Positions 1 through 9,144 are shown, counted from the first letter of the stretch. The stretch is DNA of 64,000 nucleotides from Microbacterium gallinarum (GCF_014837165.1 NZ_JACSPM010000002.1:310001-374000), one strand, 5' to 3'. Program-made: numbers and translations. Notes: generated by a model from the sequence alone, not told the origin.

Positions 1-408
1 CGTGTTCACGTTGAGCACCAGCCGGCCGAGATTGGTCGGATGCAGGCCGTCGGCGTCCTTGTCGGGATCGATGCGCTCGAGGACCGCGTCGGTGTCGAGG
101 TGCTTCGGCAGCGGCAGCTGCACGATGTAGCCGTGGCACTCGGGATCGGCGTTGAGCTCGTCGATCAGCGCCTCGACCTCGGCCTGCGTCGCGTCGGCGG
201 GCAGCTCGCGCTGGATCGAGTTCATGCCGATCGACTCGGACTCGCGGTGCTTCATGCCGACGTACAGCTGCGAGGCCGGGTCTGCGCCCACGAGCACCGT
301 CGCGATGCCGGGCGTGATGCCCCGCGCCGTGAGCGCGGCGACCCGCTCGGCCAGCTCGGCCTTGATCTCGGCCGCCGCGGCCTTGCCGTCGAGGGTGGTG
401 GCAGTCAT
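1..408 (-). CDS. folD: Methylenetetrahydrofolate dehydrogenase/cyclohydrolase FolD, 3' part missing
   Basis: The first 136 codons are present and the gene runs off the left edge. FolD oxidises 5,10-methylene-THF and hydrolyses the methenyl product to 10-formyl-THF in the cytosol. Catalytic features are visible at the expected places: Tyr49 and Lys53 in YVGMK, Gln97 in QLPLP, and the KDADG block at 117-121 followed by HPTN. The ATG at 406-408 gives the usual FolD N-terminus. It lies 110 nt downstream of glyA on the same strand with no terminator I can see, so the two probably share the riboswitch-controlled transcript and supply one-carbon units together. The NAD(P)-binding half is outside the window. 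Confidence 0.95.
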   Translation of the reverse strand, partial: MTATTLDGKAAAAEIKAELAERVAALTARGITPGIATVLVGADPASQLYVGMKHRESESIGMNSIQRELPADATQAEVEALIDELNADPECHGYIVQLPLPKHLDTDAVLERIDPDKDADGLHPTNLGRLVLNVNT

Positions 409-518
409 GCTCAGTCCTTCCTTCGCCGAGACGGCGCATCGGCGACCAGACGTCGTCTTTCGCGCGCGGTCTCGTCGTGATCGCGACGTTTCGGCGCGAG
501 ACGCCGGAACGCGGGGGG

Positions 519-1793
519 CTACTGCTGCAGGCCGGGGTACAGCGGGAAGGCCGCGGTCAGCGCCGCGACGCGTGCGCGCAGCGCCTCGACGTCGGCACCG
601 GGCAGCAGCGCGAGGGCGATGACATCTGCGACCTCGGTGAACTCGGCGTCGCCGAAGCCGCGGGTCGCGAGCGCGGGCGTGCCGATGCGCAGGCCCGACG
701 TGACCATCGGCGGACGCGGGTCGTTGGGCACCGCGTTGCGATTGACGGTGATGTGGATCTCGTGGAGGAGGTCCTCGGCCTGCTTGCCGTCGATCTCGGC
801 GTTGCGCAGGTCGACGAGCACGAGGTGCACGTCCGTGCCGCCCGAGCGCACCGTGATGCCGGCATCCGCCACGTCCTGCTGCGAGAGACGCTCGGCGATG
901 ATGTGCGCACCGCGCAGCACGCGCTCCTGGCGCTCCGTGAACTCCGGGGTGCCGGCGAGCTTGAACGCCGTGGCCTTGGCCGCGATGACGTGCATCAGCG
1001 GGCCGCCCTGCTGACCCGGGAAGACGGCCGAGTTGATCTTCTTCGCGATGTCGGCGTCGTTGGTCAGGATGAAGCCCGAGCGCGGGCCGCCGATGGTCTT
1101 GTGCACGGTCGACGAGACGACGTGGGCGTGCGGCACCGGGTTCGGGTGCAGACCTGCGGCGACGAGACCGGCGAAGTGCGCCATGTCGACCCACAGCAGC
1201 GCGCCGACCTCGTCGGCGATCGCGCGGAACGCGGCGAAGTCGAGCTGACGGGGGTACGCCGACCAGCCCGCGATGATGACCTTGGGCTTGTGCTCGACGG
1301 CGAGGCGACGCACCTCGTCCATGTCGATGGTCGAGGTCTCGGGGTCGACACCGTACGCGACGATGTCGTAGAGACGACCCGAGAAATTGATCTTCATGCC
1401 GTGCGTGAGGTGACCGCCCTGATCGAGCGAGAGACCGAGCAGGGTGTCGCCCGGGCGCGCGATGGCGTGCAGCACGGCGGCGTTCGCCGTCGCACCCGAG
1501 TGCGGCTGGACGTTGGCGAACTCGGCGCCGAACAGCTCCTTCGCACGGGCGATGGCCAGCTCCTCGGCGACATCGACCTCTTCGCAGCCGCCGTAGTAGC
1601 GACGGCCGGGGTAGCCCTCGGCGTACTTGTTCGTGAGCACCGAGCCCTGCGACTGCAGGACCGAGACGGGCACGAAGTTCTCGGAGGCGATCATCTCGAG
1701 GTAGCCGCGCTGGCGTTCGAGCTCACGCTCGAGCACCTGTGCGATCTCGGGGTCGACCTCGGCGAGCGGGGCGTTGAAGTACTGATCGGTCAT
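519..1793 (-). CDS. glyA: Serine hydroxymethyltransferase
   Basis: This 424-residue protein is full length for the PLP enzyme that interconverts serine + THF with glycine + 5,10-methylene-THF. The PLP-binding lysine is K232 in the block [12 protein letters not shown], and the N-terminus carries the family signature [16 protein letters not shown]. The ATG has an AGGAG ribosome site at 1800-1804. It is the first gene after a ZTP riboswitch and is followed by folD, which together make and oxidise methylene-THF. That pairing fits regulation by ZTP, the alarmone of 10-formyl-THF shortage. No anomaly was seen. Confidence 0.97.
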   Translation of the reverse strand: MTDQYFNAPLAEVDPEIAQVLERELERQRGYLEMIASENFVPVSVLQSQGSVLTNKYAEGYPGRRYYGGCEEVDVAEELAIARAKELFGAEFANVQPHSGATANAAVLHAIARPGDTLLGLSLDQGGHLTHGMKINFSGRLYDIVAYGVDPETSTIDMDEVRRLAVEHKPKVIIAGWSAYPRQLDFAAFRAIADEVGALLWVDMAHFAGLVAAGLHPNPVPHAHVVSSTVHKTIGGPRSGFILTNDADIAKKINSAVFPGQQGGPLMHVIAAKATAFKLAGTPEFTERQERVLRGAHIIAERLSQQDVADAGITVRSGGTDVHLVLVDLRNAEIDGKQAEDLLHEIHITVNRNAVPNDPRPPMVTSGLRIGTPALATRGFGDAEFTEVADVIALALLPGADVEALRARVAALTAAFPLYPGLQQ

Positions 1794-1842
1794 GAAGATC
1801 TCCTGACTGCGGCAGTGAACAGCGGTTGAGTAGCCCGCGGAG

Positions 1843-1942
1843 CGCGCGCTTATCGAAACTCACATCGGCCCAGGCGCGCGGTCGAATGCCGTAGTCGGTC
1901 GCTCCCCGGTGGTGGTCCACCTCAACGCCAGTCGCGACACAC
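1843..1942 (-). promoter_or_regulatory. ZTP riboswitch (pfl motif) controlling glyA-folD
   Basis: Read on the minus strand, 1939 down to 1866 contains the three conserved blocks of the ZTP aptamer in order: UCGCGACUGGCG, then GUGGACCACCACCGGGGAGC, then CGCGCCUGGGC after a variable linker. The family senses ZTP/ZMP when 10-formyl-THF is short and usually activates folate and one-carbon genes, which matches glyA-folD. CGCGCG in the last aptamer block (1875-1880) can pair with CGCGCG at 1843-1848 just downstream, a plausible alternative stem. No U-tract follows, so I cannot tell a transcriptional from a translational switch. Confidence 0.93.
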
Positions 1943-1944
1943 CG

Positions 1945-1950
1945 AGCATA
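1945..1950 (-). promoter_or_regulatory. -10 box of the glyA promoter
   Basis: TATGCT lies on the minus strand directly before the ZTP aptamer. Initiation 6-7 nt downstream would start the transcript at the first aptamer bases. No convincing -35 box is seen. Confidence 0.6.
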
Positions 1951-2066
1951 ACGGATGCCCCGGTCGGGCACTCCCCTGGCGACCGTCGATGACATGCGGC
2001 ATCCGCTCGCCCGGGAGAGGCGCATCTTGGAGGCGGGACGCCGGAACGGTAGGCTGGCCTCACCCT

Positions 2067-2091
2067 TTTGTTAGGACTCTTTACATGAATC
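2067..2091 (+). promoter_or_regulatory. Candidate ROK-regulator operator at the hexosaminidase start
   Basis: TTTGTTAG, ten bases before the end of a TTAC half (2081-2084), has the same spacing as in the much more symmetrical site at the ROK regulator gene (15634-15658). The left eight bases are identical and the TTAC half is conserved; about 15 of 25 positions match overall. It overlaps the AGGA ribosome site (2073-2076) and the start codon at 2085. TAGGCT at 2050-2055 is a possible -10. The right arm is poor, so this is a moderate inference. Confidence 0.45.
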
Positions 2092-3686
2092 GTCGCCGAG
2101 GACGGACCGCAGCCATGGCCGCTGTCGTCATGGCGATCCTGGCAGGCTGCGCGCCCGCCGCCCAGAATGGAGACACTGTGTCGATCCCCGCCGTCGTCCC
2201 CGCCCCCGCCTCGCTCGATCCGAGGGCCGGCGCGCCCTTCCGGCTCACCGCTTCCGTGCGGATCGAAGGCGAAGCGGATGCCGCGGCCGCCCTCTCCGCG
2301 CTCGTCGAGGCCCGCACCGGCCGGACCCTCGCCGGCGACGGCAACGGCGACGGACCGACGGTGACCCTGGCGATCGAGCGGAGCGGCGCAGCCGAGTCCT
2401 ACCGGCTCGTCGCGGACGAGGCATCCGTCACCGTCACCGGCGCCGACCCCGCCGGCCTCTTCTACGGGGTGCAGACCCTCGGGCAGCTCATCGCACGCGA
2501 CGGCGACGACTGGATCGTTCCGGCTGTCGCGATCGACGACGCACCTCGCTTCGCCTACCGCGGCGTCATGCTCGACGTCGCCCGCCACTTCCACCCCGTC
2601 GACACCGTCAAGGCGTACATCGACCACGCGGCCGGGCTGAAGCTGAACGCGCTGCACCTGCACCTCAGCGACGACCAGGGGTGGCGCATCCAGCTGCACT
2701 CGCGCCCGAAGCTCACCGAGCTGGCGTCGAGCACCGCGGTCGGCGGCGACCCGGGCGGCTTCTACACCCACGACGACTACCGCGAGATCGTCGCGTACGC
2801 GGCATCCCGCCACATGATCGTCGTGCCCGAGATCGACATGCCGGGACACACCCATGCGGTCGGCCTCGCGTATCCCGAGCTCGTCGAAGAGCCGGTGATC
2901 GCCGAGCACATGCGCGAGGAGGGCTCCGAGCTGCCCGAGACCGGCCGGCCGTACCGAGGCATCGCGGTCGGCTTCTCGTCGCTCAAGATCCACGACGAGG
3001 CGACGTACGACTTCGCCGCCGACGTCTTCGGCGAGCTCGCGGGCCTGACGCCCGGGCCGTATCTCCACCTCGGCGGCGATGAGGCGCTCGGCACCTCCGA
3101 CGAGGACTTCGCGCTGTTCGTGGCCAGGGTGAGCGCCATCATCGCCGACCTGGGCAAGACGCCGGTCGCCTGGCACGAGGCCGGGGACGCCCCCGATCTC
3201 GCCGAGGCGACAGTGGGCCAGTACTGGGGATTCGTGAAGCCCACCGACGGGATGGACGAGAAGGCGCGCGGTTTCGTCCGCAACGGCGGTCAGCTGATCC
3301 TCTCCCCCGCCGACGCGATCTACCTCGACATGCAGTACCCGACGGGTCCGACGCTGGGCCTCACGTGGGCGAACGGTCCGACGAGCGTGCAGCGCGCGTA
3401 CGAGTGGGAGCCGTCCACGACGATCGACGGCATCGACGACAGCGACATCCTCGGCGTCGAGGCGCCGATGTGGAGCGAGACGATCCGCACGCTCGACGAC
3501 ATCGAGACGATGGCATTCCCTCGCGTCGCCGCCGCAGCCGAAGCAGCCTGGTCGCCCGCGACGGGTGCGAGCGACCTCCGTACCTGGGAGTCGTTCCGTG
3601 CTCGCGTCGGCGCGCTCGGCCCGCTGTGGACCAGCCTCGGCATCGGGTTCCACCCGAGCGGCGAGATCGACTGGGCGACGGAGTGA
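2085..3686 (+). CDS. Beta-N-acetylhexosaminidase (GH20), lipoprotein
   Basis: The 533-residue secreted enzyme should release terminal GlcNAc/GalNAc from chitobiose or similar substrates at the cell surface. The ATG at 2085 gives a lipoprotein signal: arginine-rich start, hydrophobic stretch and lipobox LAGC with acylated Cys22. An earlier in-frame start would destroy this. The GH20 barrel follows an N-terminal beta domain; the catalytic Asp-Glu pair is D332-E333 in HLGGDE, and the substrate-binding DMPGH motif is upstream. nagA starts inside the stop codon (GTGA overlap), so liberated sugar and its deacetylase are co-translated. Confidence 0.93.
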   Translation: MNRRRGRTAAMAAVVMAILAGCAPAAQNGDTVSIPAVVPAPASLDPRAGAPFRLTASVRIEGEADAAAALSALVEARTGRTLAGDGNGDGPTVTLAIERSGAAESYRLVADEASVTVTGADPAGLFYGVQTLGQLIARDGDDWIVPAVAIDDAPRFAYRGVMLDVARHFHPVDTVKAYIDHAAGLKLNALHLHLSDDQGWRIQLHSRPKLTELASSTAVGGDPGGFYTHDDYREIVAYAASRHMIVVPEIDMPGHTHAVGLAYPELVEEPVIAEHMREEGSELPETGRPYRGIAVGFSSLKIHDEATYDFAADVFGELAGLTPGPYLHLGGDEALGTSDEDFALFVARVSAIIADLGKTPVAWHEAGDAPDLAEATVGQYWGFVKPTDGMDEKARGFVRNGGQLILSPADAIYLDMQYPTGPTLGLTWANGPTSVQRAYEWEPSTTIDGIDDSDILGVEAPMWSETIRTLDDIETMAFPRVAAAAEAAWSPATGASDLRTWESFRARVGALGPLWTSLGIGFHPSGEIDWATE

Positions 3687-4810
3687 GCGCACTCGTCCAT
3701 TCCGTGCGGCTCGTCGACGACGGACGCGTCACGGACGACGCGTGGGTCCTGTTCGACGGCGGCCGAGTGCGAGCGAGCGGGGTCGGCCGCGAGCGACCGG
3801 CGGCCGACGAACTCATCGACGGCGGTGGCGGATGCCTCGTCCCCGGGTTCGTCGACATCCACGGCCACGGCGGAGCCGGCGTGAGCTACGACGACGGCCC
3901 CGACGCCATCCGGACCGCGCGGGCCCTTCATCTGGCGCACGGCACGACGCGGGCCGTCATCTCGCTCGTCACCGCATCGCTCGATGACCTCGCCGCACGC
4001 GCCGCGATGGTCGCCGATCTCGCTTCGGCCGACCCGACGATCCTCGGCTCGCACCTGGAGGGGCCGTTCCTCGACGCAGGCCACAAGGGGGCGCACGCGC
4101 AAGACCTGCTGCGGGCGCCGGACGCAGCATCCGTCGATCGACTGCTCGAGGCGGGCCGTGGCACGATCCGCCAGGTCACCGTGGCTCCGGAGCTGCCGGG
4201 CGCCGATCGCGCGATCGCCCGGCTCGTCGACGCGGGTGTCGCTGTGGCTGTCGGGCACACCGACGCCGACGCGGACGCCGCGCATCGCGCCTTCGACGCC
4301 GGTGCGACGATCCTCACCCACGCGTTCAACGCGATGCGGCCGATCCACCATCGGGCGCCCGGGCCGGTCGTCGCCGCGATGCGCGACGGACGCGTGATCC
4401 TCGAGCTCATCGCCGACGGCACGCACGTCGACCTCGACCTGATCGCGGTGGTGTTCGCGGCGGCCGGCGATCGCGTCGCGCTCGTGACCGACGCGATGGC
4501 CGCGGCGGGAGCCGGTGACGGGCGGTACGAACTGGGCGGCCTCGAGGTCGTCGCCGATCAGGGTGTGGCCCGGCTGGCAGCCGGCGGAGCGATCGCCGGG
4601 TCGACCCTCACGCAGGACGACGCGCTGCGGCGCGTCGTCGCTGCGGGGGTAGCCCTGCCGGCGGCGGTGCGCGCGCTGACGTCTACACCGGCGCGGGCCG
4701 TCGGACGCGCGGATCTCGGAACGCTCGCCGTCGGCGGCATCGCCGACGCCGTCCTGCTCGACGACGACCTGCACGTGCAGCGCGTCTGGGTGGCGGGCGC
4801 CGCTGCCTGA
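3683..4810 (+). CDS. nagA: N-acetylglucosamine-6-phosphate deacetylase
   Basis: This 375-residue amidohydrolase removes acetate from GlcNAc-6-P to give GlcN-6-P for NagB. Metal and catalytic residues line up with the family: H60 and H62 in HGHGG, E126 in HLEGPF, H192, H213 in THAFNAM, H248 in DGTH and catalytic D270 in VTDAM. The GTG start overlaps the hexosaminidase stop by 4 bp, which excludes the longer upstream frame and implies coupling. A strong hairpin follows the stop. nagB and the sugar kinase are in a separate minus-strand operon 5 kb away. Confidence 0.95.
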   Translation: MSALVHSVRLVDDGRVTDDAWVLFDGGRVRASGVGRERPAADELIDGGGGCLVPGFVDIHGHGGAGVSYDDGPDAIRTARALHLAHGTTRAVISLVTASLDDLAARAAMVADLASADPTILGSHLEGPFLDAGHKGAHAQDLLRAPDAASVDRLLEAGRGTIRQVTVAPELPGADRAIARLVDAGVAVAVGHTDADADAAHRAFDAGATILTHAFNAMRPIHHRAPGPVVAAMRDGRVILELIADGTHVDLDLIAVVFAAAGDRVALVTDAMAAAGAGDGRYELGGLEVVADQGVARLAAGGAIAGSTLTQDDALRRVVAAGVALPAAVRALTSTPARAVGRADLGTLAVGGIADAVLLDDDLHVQRVWVAGAAA

Positions 4811-4820
4811 GCGGATCCGC

Positions 4821-4851
4821 CCGCCGCGCAACCCGGGGCGTCGCGCGGCGG
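4821..4851 (+). terminator. Hairpin after nagA
   Basis: Arms CCGCCGCGC (4821-4829) and GCGCGGCGG (4843-4851) form a perfect 9-bp stem with a 13-nt loop, 10 nt after the nagA stop. No T-run follows, as is common in high-GC actinobacteria. Confidence 0.6.
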
Positions 4852-5253
4852 ACGGAGCTGTGTGGTGTGACCGGTCGCCATTCGGGCAATGGCCACACAG
4901 GTCCGGATAGGGCGGGGTTCGGTGGTCCCTCCCCCGAGTTCCCACCGAGCCCCGCCTCCGGCGACACGGACGGTGTCCCGTCCTTCGCCGATGCTCACCG
5001 TGATCCCCACGATCGGCGAGCAACGATGTCTTGTAGATGAGACGGGCTGTCGGGCGTTCTATTACGCAGGTTCGGAGAAATTCCCCGGACGGGATCCGCA
5101 CGTGTCGTCCGCCGACCGCACGAATCGAGGATTGATCTGGTCAAACCGGCCGATCACGGTCAGAATGGTGGGGCGGACCGATCACCATCGGCCCGCTTCG
5201 GCTGGATCGCCACTGGGGAGCGGTCTGAGCCGCGCAGCCGATCGGGGGAGACG
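4852..5253. other. Intergenic stretch before the sigma-factor gene
   Basis: About 400 bp separate the nagA hairpin from the GTG at 5254. I see no convincing gene. Short frames here lack a ribosome site and have no recognisable protein. The sigma-factor promoter probably lies in the relatively AT-rich part around 5030-5170, but I cannot fix -35/-10 boxes. Confidence 0.5.
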
Positions 5254-7305
5254 GTGATCGATCACGACGAATCGACGATCGGCGAGCCGGCGCTCGCCGG
5301 TGACGCGGACCTCGTGCTGCGCAGCCGGTCCGGCGACGCGATCGCGTTCGGCGAACTCTGGCGCCGCCACTACCGCTCGGGCATCTCAGTAGCCCGCAGC
5401 GTCTCACCCACGACGGATCCCGATGACCTCGTGCAAGAGGCGTACACGAAGATCTACCAGTCGATCCTGCGCGGTGGCGGGCCGACGGGGTCCTTCCGGG
5501 CCTACCTCTTCACCAGCATCCGCAACACCGCCGCAGGCTGGGGCCGCACCCGGCGCGAGACCGCCATCGACGACCTCGAGACGCTCGAAGACCCGACGAC
5601 GACCGACGAGGCGACGGCGGCGTCGCTCGACCGTGGGCTCACGCACCAGGCCTTCCGCAGCCTCCCGACGCGATGGCAGGAGGTGCTCTGGTACTCCGAG
5701 ATCGAGGGCATGAAGCCGGCCGAGATCGCGCCCCTGCTCGGCATGAAGCCCACCGCCGTGGCGCAGTTGACCTTCCGCGCCCGCGAGGGCCTGCGGGAGG
5801 CATGGGTCCAGGCGCATCTGCGCTCGGTCGCCGACGGCTCGGACTGCGCGTGGTCGATCGAGCGCCTCGGCGCCTACTCGCGCAACAACGTCGGACGCCG
5901 TGACCGCGCCCGCATCGAGGGGCATCTCGCGAGCTGCGCGCGCTGTGCGATCGTCGCGAGCGAGGCCAAAGAGGTATCGAGCCGTCTCGCCCTCGTGCTC
6001 ATCCCCCTCACCGTCGGGGTCGCCGGAACCGCCGGCTATCTCGCGACCCTGCAGGGTGGTGCGCCGATCGTCGCCCTCGCCGCCATGCCGTCGTCGGTGA
6101 TGCAGGGCGCCGTCACCGCAGGCGCGGGCGCTGCAGGATCGGCCACCGCAGGCGCGGGCGCCGGGGCTGTCGGTGTCGGAACCTCGGCAGCGGGATCGAC
6201 GGTCGTCGGCTCGTCCGGTCTCGCGGGCGCAGGATCGGCCGTCGGTGCAGGCTCCGCCGTCGGCGTGGGCTCGGCGGCGACCGCCGGTGCGGCCGGTGTG
6301 GCTGCGGCGAGCGGCGTCGGCGCCGCGAGCGCTGCGGCGACGGTCACAGCCGCCGCCACCGGCGGGCTCCTCAGCGCTGCAGGCGTGGCCGGAATCGCCG
6401 CAGCCGGACTCATCGTCGCCGGGACCGTCGCGGCGGCGGTCGCGCTGCCGGGCGCGAGCGACCCTGCTCCGGCCGAGGCCGAGCCCGCATCGGCGGTGCA
6501 GACGGTGGTCCAGGATCCGCTCACGCCGCTCGAGATGATCGCGGCGGCGACGGTCCCGGTCGCCGCGCCGGGTGGACCGGCCCCCTCCGACATCCCGGTC
6601 GCCCCCGCGGAGACGATAGACACCGCCGCCGACCCGCAGAACGGGAGCACCCCGGCCGAGGAGGGCGGGAGCGGCGCCACGGGCGACGCACGCATCGACA
6701 CGCACGTCGCCGATGGCACCGCAGGCGTCACCAGCGGCGGCACCAACAACGGCACCAACGGCAATGGGGGCACCAACAACGGCGGGACCAACAACGGCAC
6801 CAACGGCAACGGCGGCACCAACTCCGGTGGCGTGAACAACGGCACGACGGGCAGTGGCGGCACCAACAGCGGCACCAATGGCAACGGCGGGACCAACAAC
6901 GGCGGGACCAACAACGGCGGCACCAACAACGGCGGCGTGAACAACGGCACGCCCCAGAGCGGCAGCGTGGGCAACGGCGGCGCCAACGGCAACGGCGGCG
7001 CGGGTGGCGTCGAGTCGTCCGCGGGCGTGCCCGACGGATCGCCGTCGATCGTGTCGAGCTCGGTGTCGACGACGGACGGATCGACGTCGATCGACGTGAT
7101 GGTGGGCGGCGCAGCGGGCGCCACCGTGCAGGCTCGGATCCGCGGCACGGTCCGGGCGACGGCGCTGCTCGACGGCGGCACCGCTGTTCTCACCATCGCG
7201 CCGTCCGCGGCCGAGCTCGCCGCCGACGCTCGCCTCGAGCTCCGTTATGTCGACGGCGCTCGTGTCGGTACTCCGGTCAGCACCCGGCTGAGCGACCTGT
7301 TCTGA
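5254..7305 (+). CDS. ECF-type sigma factor fused to zinc-finger anti-sigma-like, membrane and Asn/Gly/Thr-repeat regions
   Basis: 683 residues, far longer than the usual ~180 of an ECF sigma factor. Residues ~20-95 look like sigma region 2 (DDLVQEAYTKIYQ) and ~125-185 like region 4. Next comes a zf-HC2-like HLASCARC (H224, C228, C231), the hallmark of anti-sigma factors, and a membrane segment at ~245-265. An Ala/Gly-rich region ends in a second hydrophobic stretch (~370-400). A low-complexity N/G/T repeat follows (~493-580), then a beta-rich C-terminal domain. The GTG has GGGGAG upstream. I infer a membrane-tethered sigma factor carrying its own anti-sigma module and an outside sensor; release would need proteolysis. 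Large C-terminal extensions are known in some actinobacterial ECF groups. The target promoter is unknown. Confidence 0.85.
   Translation: MIDHDESTIGEPALAGDADLVLRSRSGDAIAFGELWRRHYRSGISVARSVSPTTDPDDLVQEAYTKIYQSILRGGGPTGSFRAYLFTSIRNTAAGWGRTRRETAIDDLETLEDPTTTDEATAASLDRGLTHQAFRSLPTRWQEVLWYSEIEGMKPAEIAPLLGMKPTAVAQLTFRAREGLREAWVQAHLRSVADGSDCAWSIERLGAYSRNNVGRRDRARIEGHLASCARCAIVASEAKEVSSRLALVLIPLTVGVAGTAGYLATLQGGAPIVALAAMPSSVMQGAVTAGAGAAGSATAGAGAGAVGVGTSAAGSTVVGSSGLAGAGSAVGAGSAVGVGSAATAGAAGVAAASGVGAASAAATVTAAATGGLLSAAGVAGIAAAGLIVAGTVAAAVALPGASDPAPAEAEPASAVQTVVQDPLTPLEMIAAATVPVAAPGGPAPSDIPVAPAETIDTAADPQNGSTPAEEGGSGATGDARIDTHVADGTAGVTSGGTNNGTNGNGGTNNGGTNNGTNGNGGTNSGGVNNGTTGSGGTNSGTNGNGGTNNGGTNNGGTNNGGVNNGTPQSGSVGNGGANGNGGAGGVESSAGVPDGSPSIVSSSVSTTDGSTSIDVMVGGAAGATVQARIRGTVRATALLDGGTAVLTIAPSAAELAADARLELRYVDGARVGTPVSTRLSDLF
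6732..6998 (+). repeat. In-gene tandem Asn/Gly/Thr repeat
   Basis: Imperfect repeats of units such as GGCACCAACAACGGC encode GTNNG/GTNGNGG-like steps in the extracytoplasmic linker of the sigma-factor fusion. The units vary (GTN, GGT, GVNN), consistent with slippage-driven length change. Confidence 0.9.
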
Positions 7306-7319
7306 CGCACTCCTCGCGC

Positions 7320-7348
7320 CTGAACGGGTGACCGGCGGCGCCTAAACT
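7320..7348 (+). promoter_or_regulatory. Promoter for the YrdB-like gene, leaderless
   Basis: A weak -35 CTGAAC (7320-7325), a 17-bp spacer and -10 TAAACT (7343-7348) are followed after 7 nt by the ATG at 7356, so the transcript should begin at the start codon. There is no Shine-Dalgarno. Confidence 0.55.
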
Positions 7349-7355
7349 GGACGTC

Positions 7356-7742
7356 ATGTCCGACTCCGCCCGCCCCGCGTCCTCCGCCGAGCCTGCCCCC
7401 GGCACGCGGGCACCGCTGTCGGCGATCGACATCCTCGCCTTCCTGTGCGAACTCTTCGCCTTTGCCACACTTGCGATCTGGGGCTTCGCGTCCTGGCCGT
7501 TCCCCTGGAACATCGTGGCCGGCATCGGTGCGCCCGTGCTGGCGATCGTCGTCTGGGCGCTCTTCGTCTCCCCCCGCGCCGTGTTCGCGGTGCACCCGTT
7601 CGTCCGCGCGCTCGTCGAGCTGCTCGTCTACGCGTCGGCGACCATCGCGTGGTGGAGCATGGACCAGGCCTGGATCGGGCTCGGCTTCGGCATCGTCGCG
7701 GTGACCATCGGCGTGATCGCAGGCCGGCGCCGGTTCGCGTGA
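7356..7742 (+). CDS. YrdB-like (DUF2568) integral membrane protein
   Basis: A 128-residue protein with a short Pro/Ala-rich N-terminus and four predicted membrane helices, roughly residues 25-45, 50-68, 78-98 and 103-122. The pattern (ELFAFATLAIWG; PWNIVAG; RALVELLVYASATIAWW) resembles the YrdB/DUF2568 family, whose function is unknown. The downstream FAD dehydrogenase starts inside its stop codon (GTGA overlap), so the two are made together, but nothing in the sequence shows a shared task. Confidence 0.75.
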   Translation: MSDSARPASSAEPAPGTRAPLSAIDILAFLCELFAFATLAIWGFASWPFPWNIVAGIGAPVLAIVVWALFVSPRAVFAVHPFVRALVELLVYASATIAWWSMDQAWIGLGFGIVAVTIGVIAGRRRFA

Positions 7743-9130
7743 GCACGCCGGCCGATGTCGTCGCGCAGCTGCGCGCCGTCCTCGGCGAGCGCGTCGACAC
7801 CTCCCCCGCGTCGCTGGCCGCCGTCCGCGCCGACAAGTCGGGGCACGCGGCATCCGGAACCCCTCTCGCCGTCGTGCACGCCACCTCGGTCGCAGACGTG
7901 CAGCAGACGCTCCGCATCGCGAGCGCGACCCGCACGCCGGTCGTCACGCGCGCAGCCGGAACCGGCCTCGCCGGCGGCGCGAACGCCGGGGCGGGTGAGA
8001 TCGCCCTCTCCGTGCGCCGTATGGACCGCATCCTCGAGGTGCGTCCCGACGACCTGCTCGCGGTCGTCGAGCCGGGCGTCGTCAACGCCGACCTCAACAC
8101 AGCGCTCGCCGAGCACGGGCTGTGGTGGGCTCCCGACCCCGCCAGCCGCGCCACCTCGACCGTCGGCGGCAACATCGCGACGGGCGCCGGGGGTCTGCTG
8201 TGCGCGAAGTACGGGGTCGTGCGCGACGCCGTACTGGGGGTCGACCTCGTCCTCGCCGATGGCCGTCTGCTCCACCTCGGTCACCGCACGGTCAAGGGCG
8301 TCACCGGTCTCGACCTGACGTCGCTCGTCATCGGCTCCGAGGGCACGCTCGGCGTCGTCGTGGGGGCCACCCTGAAGCTGCGCCGGCTCGTCCCCGGCGA
8401 GGTGCGCACGATCGCCGCGACCTTCCCGGGCGTGCGCGCCGCGGCTGAGGCATCCGCCGCCGTGACCGCCTCAGGTGTGCAGCCGGCGATCATGGAGCTG
8501 ATGGATGCCGCGTCCCTTGCGGCCGTCCACCGACTGCTGTCGCTCGAGCCGCCGACCCCCGGTGCGGCGCAGCTGACGATCCAGACGGACGGTCCTGCCG
8601 CAGGCCTGGAGGCGGAGCGCATCGCAGAGGTCCTGACGGCGGCCGGCGGCACCGTCGCCGTCTCACACGACCGTGCGGAGGGCGAGCGCCTGCTGGCGAT
8701 CCGCCGGTCGATGCACCCCGCGATGGAGACCCTCGGCACCGCCCTGATCGAAGACGTCTCGGTGCCGCGCAGCGCGCTGCCCGCGATGTTCGACGAGATC
8801 GCCCGGGTGGAGCGCGAGCACGGCGTCGTCATCCCGACCGTCGCGCACGCCGGAGACGGCAACCTGCACCCGAACTTCATCTTCGACGCCGTGCCCGACG
8901 AGTTCGGAGTCATCGAGGCACCCGCTCACATCTGGGCAGCCGCCGACGATCTCTTCCGTGCGGCGCTGCGCCTGGGCGGTACGCTGACCGGCGAGCACGG
9001 CGTCGGGGTGCTCAAACGGCGCTGGCTCGTCGACGAGCTCGGCGAAGATCAGTGGGACCTGCAGCGACGGATCACGCGCCAGTTCGACCCGCTCGGCATC
9101 CTGAACCCGGGCAAGGTCTTCGCGGACTGA
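7739..9130 (+). CDS. FAD-linked dehydrogenase of the GlcD family
   Basis: 463 residues with the two-domain architecture of glycolate oxidase GlcD / D-lactate / D-2-hydroxyacid dehydrogenases. The FAD_binding_4 PP-loop contains RAAGTGLAGGANAG at ~60-73, with VGGNIATGAGGLLCAKYG around residue 141. The C-terminal domain has HAGDGNLHPN and GEHGVGVLKRRWL. The GTG at 7739 overlaps the preceding stop by 4 bp; longer in-frame extensions would overlap the YrdB-like gene. The oxidised 2-hydroxyacid cannot be specified from sequence: glycolate, D-lactate and 2-hydroxyglutarate are all possible. It converges on nagB. Confidence 0.88.
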   Translation: MSTPADVVAQLRAVLGERVDTSPASLAAVRADKSGHAASGTPLAVVHATSVADVQQTLRIASATRTPVVTRAAGTGLAGGANAGAGEIALSVRRMDRILEVRPDDLLAVVEPGVVNADLNTALAEHGLWWAPDPASRATSTVGGNIATGAGGLLCAKYGVVRDAVLGVDLVLADGRLLHLGHRTVKGVTGLDLTSLVIGSEGTLGVVVGATLKLRRLVPGEVRTIAATFPGVRAAAEASAAVTASGVQPAIMELMDAASLAAVHRLLSLEPPTPGAAQLTIQTDGPAAGLEAERIAEVLTAAGGTVAVSHDRAEGERLLAIRRSMHPAMETLGTALIEDVSVPRSALPAMFDEIARVEREHGVVIPTVAHAGDGNLHPNFIFDAVPDEFGVIEAPAHIWAAADDLFRAALRLGGTLTGEHGVGVLKRRWLVDELGEDQWDLQRRITRQFDPLGILNPGKVFAD

Positions 9131-9144
9131 ACCCTCGCAGGCGT

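Noticed and set aside
1794..1950. Glycine or THF riboswitch before glyA
   Set aside because: The conserved blocks are those of the ZTP (pfl) aptamer; tandem glycine-aptamer features are absent.
6732..6998. CRISPR-like array
   Set aside because: The repeats are short, contiguous, in frame and encode an Asn/Gly/Thr linker; there are no spacers or cas genes.
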